Shown here piece by piece: positions 21,641 to 33,500 of a stretch of DNA of 64,000 nucleotides; within the stretch, counting starts at the first letter, position 1; each line of letters opens with the position of its first letter. The notes beneath the pieces were generated by a model. It was not told where the DNA came from. It did not search any database and saw only the letters and a list, made by a program, of their open reading frames with translations. The translations under genes and the position numbers were made by a program. The stretch is from positions 62,001 through 126,000 of the forward strand of contig BDIU01000192.1 of NCBI GenBank assembly GCA_002118135.1, given 5' to 3'. Source of the DNA: Trebouxia sp. TZW2008 (Eukaryota > Chlorophyta > Trebouxiophyceae > Trebouxiales > Trebouxiaceae).

Positions 21641-24600
21641 ATGGACTATCAGCCCTTACTTGTCGTCACTATTGGCGTCTTGCTTGGCTCGACAATCAGG
21701 GTGCGTAGTTGCAGAGCTCCAGCTGTACTGACCGTCGTGCTGCAGTCTAGCCAATATTTTGCGATGTCTCAGTGGGACCAAATATCTTTACGTTGCAGGG
21801 CGTGACAGGCTTCGGCAGCAGTGTCGCCTTGCTCTCGGTGTGGGTCGCGTCAAGGGCGGCAGGCTTTAGAGCGTGTCAGTCACCTGCGCATCTCGAAAGC
21901 TACCGCCAACAACCGTGTTCGACGCTGACAAATATTCACGGCTTCCGGTGCTGCAGGTACATTCCAGCAGCTCATACTGACAGACAGCTTGTCAGTCCTT
22001 GTGTCAGCACCAACTTTGCTGTATGTGACACGAGCCAGGCGCTTTGCTGACTGGCGGCTGGTGCTGACTGTCGCAAGCTTTCAGGTATACTTTACGTGTC
22101 TGAGTGATTGCACTTCACACAGCATGTATTTGCTTTGCTGACTGCTCACAAAGCTAAATTTCAGTGCATCGTGCAGCCGCAGTACTTGTCACTTTGGCTT
22201 GTGCACAGCAGCAGGGCTTCAGGTCAACGTTTGACTTTCAAGGTTTTGAAACAATGGCATGCAGGCAGCAGGCTCGCCCATTGGCGCCTATTTGCTGACT
22301 CACCTGAACCCAGCCAACCTGAAGCTAGCTGTTGCTGCCATGTTGACATTGGTCTTTATCAGCATGATTCAGACGCCTGCACAATACATGCAGCTCTTCC
22401 GTAGACTTGGACGCTGCATCTGCTTTCGGCAAGTGCAGCATGCACAGCGTGCAGGGTACAGTGTATTGCCAGGTGCCCAATTTGCAACTCAGCATGCACA
22501 ACACAGCCGTCAAAGGAAAAGTTTGAATCCAGCAGCATTAGATGCAAACGGGCATGCTGAGCAACAACAATCAGCCAACTCTTCCATTTGCAATGAAAAG
22601 ACAAATCATAACCTTGACCATGCACTCAGAAGCAATGGCTTGGCAGGATCTCCGACCCAAGCAGCAGCATCACCGGATGGATTCTCGTCTTCTTCTTCAA
22701 GCAGCAACCCTAGCCCATTGCAGACAGACTTGGCAGCAGGCCTCAACAACACAGATCAGACATCACAGCCACCGCATGATTCAAATTCAAATGCAGCACC
22801 TGCTGTGCAGCCCGGCGTGAGCAGTCTAAAAACAGAAACCAGAAATGTTGATGCATCAGCGAACATCACATCAGAAAGTCAGTGGCAATTCACCCCGTTT
22901 GAAAGCCCCTTCGCAAGGACACAGCGCGCCTCAGCAGAACTCCCAAGGCCAAGGCTCAGCATGCAAAGCGTGCGTAGCACGCTCAGCACGCAGAGGTCCC
23001 GCAGCGTGCGCATTTCAGGCTTAACTAGCTGGAAATCAGGAAACATTGCCTCAGCTTCTGCTCATCCAGATCTTGACTTAGCTCGATCACATGCCCTTGA
23101 AGAATTAGGAATCAGCATACCCACACAGTCATCTTCTGTGTCATTTCAGCACAGCACTTCAGGGCAGCGCAGATCATTGGATCAGCGCAGATCTTTGGAT
23201 GAGCCTCCTCCAGTGGTCAGAGTCAGCTCTAAGACTTTGACCCTTGTCAGGTACGCTTTGCCCCTGCTCAGCAGATGCATGTCATTGTCACCTTGTGCTA
23301 TACACATGTGTGCACAATAATTGCACACATGTGTATCATAGTGCTCTGTACCTGTCACGTTGCACAGCAGGCATGTACAGCCTGTACACTTCTAGTCTGA
23401 CAGCAGAATGCACACAGTGCTATGGCATGCAAATTTTGACCTGCTTTCTGACTCACCTCAGATTTGCCAGTGCTTGTGTCTGCTTCCAGATGGTGGCTTG
23501 CGCTGTTCGCATTTCATGATGGCGTATGGCAAAGCTAGCTGCATGTTGGCTCACCTGTGTAATGGCATTCAGGAATGACACATGGTAAAGCTGCACAGCA
23601 GGAGGTTGCTGCTGCATAGTCTGCAGCCTTTCTGTGTCTGGCAGGACAGGACTCAGGCAACTCACTTGGGAATTGAGCCGTCACACGTAACAATGTGTTA
23701 TTGGTGGCGTCTGTCTCATCTTGTATCATTTCACTACCTGCATGTTTGCACTTGTGATGATTGTGGGCCATGTGGTAAACATGTTCATGATTATTGTCAA
23801 ATTTCTATAGGCAGGAGTCTGGCTCCTGCCAAAACTCCCTCCCGGGCACTTCCTGGATGTGGCGCTTGCAGCCAGATCCCGGCACATTTGTAGAGAATTT
23901 CCCCATGGAAGCTGATGAAGATGAAGAGCAGGGCAGGGTCGAGTCACAGAGCTCAGATCCAGATTCCAGCCAGAGTGGTGATTCTGCACATCACACTGGT
24001 CGCGATGATGTGAGCAATGCTGGTATGCACATCTGTCATTATACAGTTGTATCTCATCTTGACTTGTTCTTGATTTACCAAATAGGAACGCATCAAGGGC
24101 TTCTGTGACTGTGCGCCTTTGTGCTTCTTATTTTATTTTCAATGGACTGGCCAACATGCTAGGCAGGCAGATGCACGGAGCCAGCTAGATAGGTCATTGT
24201 CTGTCAAAGCCATAATACATAATACATGATAACAATGATAACGCATGCTAATTTGGCTCAAAGGCCTTGCTAGGTACGTATAGTCACCAAGCGACATAAG
24301 TTCTGGTGCTCAACATCCTATGTTTCTTGCTTTCATGTGCAACAGCCGTCAAACTGTTCACATTCAGGCAAACTGATGTACCCTTAATCTGTAAATAGTG
24401 TTCCTGTGAGTGTGTACCATCTTATCACTTGCCCTGCATGCCTATGCTGAGCTGTTGACACAAATTTGCGCAGTCTGAATTAAAGCTGTTCCTTTTGCAT
24501 GCTGTGCCAATCTACACATTGGTTTGAGCCCAGTGGGAACTGCACTGCACCCTGATCAATAATAATTTCTCACTCCATACACACCCCTTTGGTTCATGTT

Positions 24601-26013
24601 TGTGCTGCTCACAGTGTGAAGTCAAGAGGTTCTGGCCTGTTCTGTGCAGGCAGCTACAATCAGATGACTGTCGCAGTCACAGCAGATTCAAAACATCGCA
24701 CAGTCCCAGCAGACGCAGACGGCAGTAATGATGGCGTAAGTGCCCGTATGGCGCAGTACAAGCTCAAGGAGCATGACAAGTACAGAAGCCTGAAGATTCT
24801 GGGCGCGGGTGCTGTTGGTGGAACCCTAAGCGGCCTGATTGGAACCCTATCTGGTCAGGGTGGTCCGCCCCTAATTGTCATGTTTGCCATTCTAGAAGTC
24901 CCCAAGGTATGTGCAAAACGCTCACTGGTTATTCCTGTACACACTTTCAAATATACCTCTGATGCGACTCCTTATCGAATTGCTTGTCACTTGCAATGGC
25001 AAAGAGCTTGTTAGGAATGTGTGACGCACAAGACATTTTTAGCTTTGCATGCCCAGCTGTAAAGCGATGTCTGTCTTTGCCAAGCTGACAACAAGCAAGC
25101 TGTTGCTTTCAGCAGAAGTCATCTGGGTTTGGCTTGAAGCCATGGCTTGCTTGACAGACGCCAGAATGACTGGACAGATCTGATTGTGACGCTTACAACA
25201 ACACTGCATGTTGAATGTGTGAAATGTCATACCACCTTTCATAACACCTTCGGTACAGAGACTATCTGAGCAGTCTGAACGCTGAAGATTGTGCGATGTT
25301 TGCCCTTGCGAATTGAGCTATTCACAAGCGAGCTGACCGTTTGAGCATGTGACTCATATGATTCATATGACTTATGTGACTCATATGTCTAGATTCAGCA
25401 TGCGTTCAGAACATCCGGGTGGCACAGGACTTGGGCCACATATACCTAGCATGTGTGTGCTACAATGTGCAGATATCATGTTTTGGTATTAGGTTGAGTG
25501 GCTCTAACCTAGTGTACCCATATAGATGTCCAGTCAAGGGAACAAAAGCTAGATCCAGCATGCGCCAGACCTTGCTTGACAAACCTTGGAGTGACCCAAT
25601 AGTCCTTATAGTGACACCCAGAACAAGCTGACTGGCACGACACAGTATTGACCACAAATACTCTGCGCCTGTGCTTGCACGCGTGATCTGGAATTGTAAG
25701 TTACACAAACTGATTGCATTTGCGCCCTGCACTGCAGGAAGTGGTACGAGCCACGAATGCTGTCAGCTCTTGTGTCAATATCCGCTTGGTCACCTTCATC
25801 CTGCTAGGCGCTTTCCATACCAGAGACTGGCCCATGTATGCTTCTGCCAGTTGCAGTTGTTTGGTGGGTCTACTGACAGGGGACCTGATTGCACAAAGAG
25901 TGAATCAGAAAGCGTTCGCCAACCTGCTGCTCATCATGCTGCTGATCAGCATGGTTATGCTGTACGCTGAGGGGTTTGCAGCGCTGAAGGGGCACAACAA
26001 CAACAGTCTCTGA
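21641..26013 (+). CDS. TauE/SafE family sulfite/anion exporter with giant central loop
   Basis: Exons 21641-21700, 21799-21837, 21971-22084, 22265-23250, 23811-24022, 24650-24906 and 25738-26013 join in frame to 647 residues, TGA at 26011-26013. The family is a membrane transporter built of two related halves; plant members are annotated as sulfite or organosulfonate exporters. The first half shows the signature GVTGFGSS (residues 21-28), then LSVLVSAPTLLYVTRARRFA and GAYLLTHLNP. The second half repeats the pattern with GAVGGTLSGLIGTLSGQGG, FILLGAFHTRDW and LYAEGFAALKG. Between the halves, about residues 115-510, lies a Ser/Asn/Gln-rich hydrophilic loop encoded mostly by two exons; usual family loops are far shorter. 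The start is the ATG opening the first hydrophobic helix. Downstream, the last coding segment with its stop codon is repeated twice. Confidence 0.85.
25422..25475 (+). repeat. Dispersed intronic repeat, copy c
   Basis: The core acaggacttgggccacatat then acctagcatgtgtg matches the copies at 2824 and 17569, with a damaged palindrome. It lies in the last intron of the TauE/SafE gene. Confidence 0.75.
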
Positions 26014-26060
26014 CAGCCAAAGCTGGCAACTTGACTGCAATTCGATCTTCAATAAGAGAC

Positions 26061-26390
26061 CTGAGTGCTGACAGAGTTGATCAGAAAGCGTTTGCCAATC
26101 TTCTTCTGGTCATGCTGCTGATCAGCAACATTATGCTGTACGCTGAGGGCTTTGCAGCGTTGAAAAATCATACCGGGAATTATCTCTGACAGTCGATCAC
26201 CGCCTCCTGTTTGCCTCTGCCAACTACATTTGCCTGCTAGGTCGACTTACATGAGATGTGATTGCAACAACAGGGTCACCCAGAAGGCGTTGTCGACCTG
26301 ATGCTGATCACGCTGCATTTTAGCCTGATTACGCTGTATGCAGAGGGCTTTTTAGCGCTGACAGGACACAATAGCACTAGTCTCTGACAG
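26061..26390 (+). repeat. Two extra copies of the terminal exon including its stop codon
   Basis: Original 25885-26016 is repeated at 26061-26192 and, more diverged, at about 26209-26390. All three end in the same context, TCTCTGACAG. The second copy still encodes LYAEGFAALK-like sequence; the third also includes an upstream piece matching the ASASCSCLVG-coding stretch, so unit lengths differ. Confidence 0.9.
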
Positions 26391-27598
26391 CTGGGGGCAG
26401 AGAGTGGCTTGAAGCTTGTTTGCAGCTGTTGAACAATCAAGAGATGCAGTTGATCGCTAGCATGCATTCTGAGCCAGGATCAAACTCTTGCTTGTCTTTT
26501 TTCTGTTTTGCCAATTAAATCATCCAAGTAAACAGAAAACAAAAGAAAATTATCAAAGGGCAGTCCTGTCAGACTTACAGAACCTCACCTTGCCTAAGGG
26601 ACTTTTCCTGGACATACAGCCCTTTTGACGTTCAGATGTTGTTCAAGTAGTAGCTGGGCAAGTTCCAGAGCATTCAAGTTAGAGCTCAACACAGTTGAGA
26701 CTTACCTGAGATTCACTAGTCTAAGTTTCACCAGCTTGACACACTTGATTGCCATCGAGTCTCATCAAATCCAAATGTTGGGAGATTTGCTACACACAAC
26801 AAACTCTGCTTGTTATTGCAGTGCTCAGCAGCAGCTGAACAGTACGTAGGTTCTTTCTTTTGTTTTGACATGGCTGTGGCTCATGCGTACTAGGTGAACA
26901 AATACCTTGTTCTGGCGCACTGCACTGGGTAGCTTTGTACTGCAGCATCTCTAGAGTAGGTTTTTGTACTGTGCTATATGCGTTCGCATTGTGTATGTTA
27001 GGACGACGCCTTGCAGAAGAGCTTCTTCCTCTTTAGCCCTTTGCCAAAGTGTTGTTCAGCCGCAGGACATCAACGGGCTGCTGCAAAAGGCAGCCCTTTT
27101 CAAATTTGCGACACTCCAACATTTGATTGACATTTGTACTTTTTCACCAATGGAGCACATTCATTTTGTCCGGAAGATTATTCGCATATTCAACCTACAC
27201 CATTGCCATGCCGAACTTCAAGTCAAAGGCTTGAAGAGTATGCAATCTTGTGCTGTCCCAAGTGTTCTTCTCCATCTGCAGTTAATTTAGCATTCATGTG
27301 TGCAGAACGGACAACAAATCACTGACGCTTGCACCTGGCATTCAAATTAAAATACAATTGAACGCTGACGTCTGCAGCAGGGAGTGCTTGACAAAAGTAA
27401 TCATGAAAAGACTTGCTAATGGCGCCTTACATTGTGGCAAGCTAGCACTAGTACTACGAACTCAAGCTTGTCACATAGGAAATGGTCCTGTCTTTTGAAT
27501 CTGGACTGGAGGGAAGACCAGCTGCTGGCCTTGTGCTAAAAGTCTTAGACTGCTAATCTAACAATGCTTTTTATCTGCAACTCTCCCTGTTGGCAAGT
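26391..27598. other. Weakly coding spacer, possible SET-type exon fragment
   Basis: Between convergent TauE/SafE and PUS1 genes. Near 27134-27280, one + frame reads HIQPTPLPCRTSSQRLEEYA then ILCCPKCSS. This recalls the end of a SET domain followed by its post-SET cysteine cluster in SMYD-like methyltransferases. I could not place neighbouring exons, so this may be a gene remnant. Elsewhere nothing is supported. Confidence 0.25.
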
Positions 27599-30500
27599 CT
27601 AATCTGAGAACTCATGCTCCATTGATACATCGACAATAGACTTTTCTTGCTGTGGTTGTTGTGTGCCATTGACTCCCTCCTGGTTTCTGCCTCTCTTATC
27701 CCCCGCACGCCCGCCCTTGTAGCCCAAGCGACCCTTGCCCCTGCCTGACATGCCATAAGACTCTTGCCCACCAACGATACAGGCTGCGCCTGCGCACAAA
27801 CAGACCTGTTGCTGAGGCCTTGCATTACCTGCGTCATGTTCCATAAGCTGCATTCGCGCTACAATTGAACAGCACACTGTCAACAACCCCTCTTATAGCC
27901 CCCTTCACCCATGTCTCTGCCTGATATGCCATAAGACTTCTGCCCACCAACAATGCAGGCTGCACCTGCACACAGACAGNNNCATCAAGGCACATCCCTT
28001 CCTGCCCCGCTTATCCCCTGCACGCCCCCTCTTGTGCCCCAAGCGACCCTTGCCCCTGCCTGACATGCCATAAGACTCTTGCCCACCAACGATACAGGCT
28101 GCACCTGCGCACAAACAGACCTGTTGCTGAGGCCTTGTATTACCTGCGTCATGTTCCATAACCTGCATTTCACGCTACAATTGAACAGCACACTGTCAAC
28201 AACCCCTCTTATAGTTCCTGTCCCTGCCTGATATGCCATAAGACTTCTGCCCACCAACAATGCAGGCTGCACCTGCACACAGACAGNNNNNNNNNNNNNN
28301 NNNNNNNNNNNNNNNNNNNNNCATCAAGGCACATCCCTTCCTGCCCCGCTTATCCCCTGCACGCCCCCTCTTGTGCCCCAAGCGGCCCTTATCCCTGCTT
28401 GACATGCCATAAGACTCCTGCCCACTGACTATACAGGCTGCACCTGCGCATACAAACAAGCTGTTGAGACCTTGTGATGGGTGAGCACAAACAAACTTGA
28501 TGAAGCAGACAACAAAGCAACACATAGAGAAGCACCAGCAGTTGAGCACAGATTGACAGGTGAGGCACAAGCAAGGGGGGATGGGGGCGCCACCAGCAGG
28601 GAGAGGAGCAGGTCCCCATTGAAGATTGCCTTCTCTCCTCTGGGCCCAACAGGTGTGTTGACATAAACAAGATCAAGCAGATGGAGACCCAGCACTAAAA
28701 GAAGCACCTGCAGTCAAGCGCAGAGTCCACAGTTCAGACATAGGCATGAGAGGTGAGACATGAGGGTTGGGGGGGGACCAGGGGGCCTCATGAGCAGGGG
28801 GCCCCTCATGAGCAGGGGAGAATAGCAGGTTGCCATTGTAAATTGCCTTCTTTCCTATGACTGCCTTTACACACAAGATTCGGCAGTTCATGCTTTGCGT
28901 GCTGGGGAAGCACAAATTCCAAGATCAGACACACAAACAAAGGTGTTTGGTGGGGAGAGGGGAATCCTACCAGCAGGGGAGGGTAGCAGGTCGCCGTTGA
29001 ATATCGCTTTCTCTCCTTTTGGTCCAAGAGTCGCCTTGAGCAGTTTCTCATCTGCCCATTGCTGAAAGTAGAAGCTCCTGGTGGTGAGTGTGCGAAGCCA
29101 TGAGGCGTTGATATTGGCCTTTGCATCTGTCTCTGCTATGTGCGGATACATCAGCTCGACCTGCAGCAGCAGCACAGTGACATGTTCAAGGGAGTAGAAC
29201 TTTCAATACCGTTGTTTGTTTCAGCAGCTCCAGCTGGCCCTGCTTTGTGTGGAAACATGAGCTCATCATTTGTAGCAATAGCATAGCTTGATGGTCAAGG
29301 AAAAAAGCTGCTTGCAGAACAGCTTTTTGCTTGTGAAGCTCGCTGGCTTGAGCATCAGTCACTGGTATGTGTGGATTACCAGCTCAGCCTGCAGTGTTGC
29401 CATGGCAGCTGCTCAGCAACTGCTGTCTGCTTGTGAAGCTGTCTGCTTGCGCAGCTGGTAGCCCTTGTGTCAATGTCTGCTATGTGCGTATGTCGTCTGT
29501 TCTCAAGCAGCAAAATGTTCAGATCATGAATAGCAATGCTCAGGGAGATTAAGAAGCACAGATGCCAGTTCAAGAACAAAGGGCGGTCAGTCAAACACAA
29601 TTTCACAGAGATCAATCTGCAGCTGGCTAAAGCCCTCAAGATTAGCAAGCGACCGACTCGCGCATCATGAGCAAACCCTGACCAATATAAGCTTCATCTT
29701 TGCCAACTTTGACATGATACAGGTCATTTTCATTACTTTCAGCATACCAAATGCCCCGATTCACGTGCAAAATGGGTAAAGATACAGCTCACTTCTGACC
29801 AGAATGTGTCCAACACGCATTAATCAGCCAATTGACCCTCGTCAGACTTGCAGGCAGACTGTCTCATCAGCAACGCTTGATCGACGTTGTCTGTTGACCT
29901 CACTGCGGCGCGGGGGGGAGGGGGGGGGTCAAGCAGTTGATGACAATGTTTGCATGATCATTTGAGCAAGACCCACTGCCTGAATCACAGGCTGTAGTGA
30001 GTGGCTTTGCATGCTGTATGTGACTTGTGCATGTCATTGCAAGCATACTTATTGTATGTCACCTTGAATCTGGCTACCCTGTCTCCAAATTGGCTCAGGG
30101 TCACATGCTCATGATCGGCGCCCCACCTGTGAGCATGCACATCCGCACATGAAGATGGTTTTAAAGAAGCAAGAGTTTGAACTTTGTTCAGTGAAGCAAA
30201 TAAAGCATGAAATAAATCTGCTCTGCAAGATGAGCCTTAAGTGATGCAGCAGTGATCACTTTCATGCTTGGTATAGTGATATCAAGTGCCTTGAGGTCTT
30301 GTCAACAAACTGCCTGAGATTGTCACGTGGCTTCACCTGGTAGGACAAATGAAGCAACAACGATATCAGGACCCTTTGCAAGCTGCGCAGTCTTGATCAG
30401 GTTGCTACCCATAGGAGGCTCAGATGGCGGGGTCGCACAGCACAGATACCACAGGACTAACTGTCTGTTTAGTGTATGTTTGGGCAATTACCAGGCACAA

Positions 30501-33500
30501 GGGCCAAGGCGCACCGAGGCGCTTAGCAAACAACTGTGTACAATGAACTGTCCACCAATCACATTCAGCATATATTATTTCAGTTAGCTCAAGACCAAAC
30601 TGAATAGAGACAACAAATTGCTCCAGTATCAACCCGGCTCACATCTATGCAAACAATTAGCAAGAGTGATACCTGCTCATACCTGTAGCCAAGCACCTAG
30701 CAGGGTCTGCTGAGCCTGGGCCATCATGCGTGGTTGATCAACGAATGAATGAGAGTTCGATCTCCTTGCAGCGTTGCATACCTGGTGTTGTAGGCATCAT
30801 AGTAGGACTCGTCTAGAAAGAGGCCGATCTCTGGTGCCATGGGAGTTGGTACTAATCTGCGGGGCTGAAGGGCTATTCTAATGCAGTTGGCAGGGGCACT
30901 GAGAATGACAGCTACAAATACAATCACGGTCACAGTAGCAATCACAGTCACGAAGACAGTCACACTTAATGCATACCTGGTGTTGTAGGCGTCACAGTAG
31001 CACACATCCTCATCATTGCTGTGTTGGCCTTAGCAACACTCATCGTTTCTATGTGTTGTAGGCATTGTAACAGCACTCACCCTCATCTTGTGACAAGCAG
31101 TCACCATAACAACACTCAAGCAGTCCAATGTTTTGGCACTTGAAGTGCCAAAAAGGGGACGAAATTCCCTCACCTGGTGTTGTAGGCATCATAATAGCAC
31201 TCATCCAAGAACAGGCCAATCTCAGGGGCCATGGGGGTTGGTACTGATCTCTGGGGCTGAAGGGCTATTCTGATGCAGTTGGCAGGGGCATCACCACGCA
31301 TTATGGCCACAGCCATTCCCACCATTTTGCGTATTTGATGCAGCATGAAGGATTGGCCGATGATTACAATCTTCACCCACTGTTGACCCTGCGTTGGTGT
31401 ATAATGGGTTACGGACATTGAATGACTGTTGCAGACAGCAGATGCAATGAGCCAAAGCAAGAAGCAATCAGAGTCTTGCAGCTTGGTGCTTCACAAGTAT
31501 GCAGGGGACCTCAACGTGATGTGAGCTGGTTGTGTAGGCAACTTTGGCACTTGTTTGTGCCCTGTGGCGTAAATTGCGAGCGAATGTACGCCTCAGCTGG
31601 TTAGTTGAGTGGATCTGAGGGTGTCTGCAGCTGAGATAGTAGTGAAGCTGTCTGTGCTGTCTGTTGCGCTGCCGCTGTTGGTCATGAGCAATAATGCACA
31701 GGCAGTAATCCAGGTGATGCTATGATTGTCTACCTGAAAAAAACCCAACTTTGGCACTGCAAAAATCCTGATCAGTCTTCTGCATGTGTGTACCAGATTG
31801 CTTGCTTGCTTGCTTGCTTGCTGTTTGCTTGCTTGCTTGCTTGCAGCCGTCACACGGGGCGTAAATGCATCTCAAAATTGGCTTGTAAGCTTGAATTCAA
31901 AGATGACAGGGCTTTTGCAGCTGAGCATATTGCGCTGGACACGTGAAACAATTGATTCAGATCCAGTACTGAGAATGTGAAAGCCGTGACTGCTGCACGC
32001 ATGTACAAAATGCACATTTGCAGCAACTATGCGTGATAGACTGTTACCTTGATTTCAAAGGTGCCAGGGCTTTTACAGCTGAGCATGTAGCGCTTGGCGC
32101 TTGGATCTGTTGCTTCCAGCCGCACAGTGAAGTTGTGGAAATTGTGAGTACCCTCATACTGCCGCAGTATAGTATTAAGCCTTCTTCCCGCTGCCTCGTC
32201 AAAAACAAAGGTTGAATTGGCGGCCTGTTCTGTATTAGACTGAAGGGCTGGTGCGATCCCTGAAGCAGGGCTATTGGAACTGGCCTGCGGCTGTTGCGCA
32301 AGCGGCTGAGCGGGTGAGGCATCTCCTGGGGGAGGGCTGTCGGAAGCGCCCTGAGGCTGCTGCGCAACAGGCTGAGGGGCCAAAGCTGTGCCTTGGCTAG
32401 CGTTATTAGAACTGCCCAGATGCGTAGCTTGAAGGGCTTCAGCAGGACTAGGACTTGGCAAATCTGCTTCTGCCAGTGCATTGTGATTCTCCTGAGGGAA
32501 CTTGTGTTCCTGCACTGTATTTTGCTTAGCTGCACCAGCTTCAGCGCTGACTGCTGCTGCAGTTGCCTCTGCAACTGACTCAACTGCTGAGCCTGCCTGC
32601 TGCTGGACAGGCTGTGCCCCATTAGGGTCCGATGGCAGAGCTCCTCCTGTCGAGGTAGGGTCTGCTACTGCCCCAGTAGGGTCAGATGGCAGAGCTCCTG
32701 CGTTTGAGGTAGGGTCTGCTGCTGTCCCAGTAGGATCAGATGGCAAAACCCCTTCTGCCGCAGCAGGGTCTGCAGCTGACCTAAGTTCTGCCTCTTCAAC
32801 ACACAGCCTGCCTCTACAGGCTGTAGGGTCAAAGGCCCAGGCGGGTAAAACGTACTCGTAACGCCGTTTGTCACAGTGCTTGCGGGCGTCAAAGCCAGCA
32901 GTGGTTTTGGTGTAGCCTAGAACCCTGATCTGGTCTGGCAGGTGCTTGTTGATGTGTTCTATGATGTCAAAGTTAGGTTGGCCCACAAGCATTTTGAGGG
33001 AGACTAGCTGACCTACTGCACTGACACCCTTGTCTGTTCGTGCTGCACGCATCCAATTGATCTGCAGCACAGAACAGTACGATGAGCTTTCAAAGCAGCA
33101 ATCCTGGGCTGCCTCCTTGGACAGAGGCTTCCGTTATGATGCCTGACGGCGTAGACTTTTCTTTTTCCTGTCTCTATGGTGAGCTCAAAGCGCTCGAGCG
33201 TTGCTGCCTAAATCTTGACTGCCTCAGAGAGCATCTGTAGGCTGTTGAAGCGTTGGGTCTTGTTTGGCTTGCAGGCAGGCTTACTACTGACTCAAGGCAA
33301 GAGTGCAGGCAGATTATTCAAAGCGCAAAGGCTTAATCCGTTCTGGCTTGCCGTGCGTGCCAGGGAGTGGACAGATGATGCTCATAATCATACAATTCTC
33401 CTGTGTAGATCTAGTGCTGGAAGGCCAAGCAGTACTCTTTGGACTACATTTGATTTGTGCAAGCCTTGGATGCTGATTGCAAATGGCAGCTGCTGGACAC

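Noticed and set aside
27599..28160. Histone H4-like N-terminus (SGRGKG) on the minus strand
   Set aside because: The frame continues into a basic Gly/Arg tail and joins in phase with upstream PUS1 exons. The rest of a histone fold is absent.
31593..31853. Open frame with KQASKQ repeats
   Set aside because: It is produced by the (GCTT)n microsatellite read on the minus strand within a PUS1 intron.
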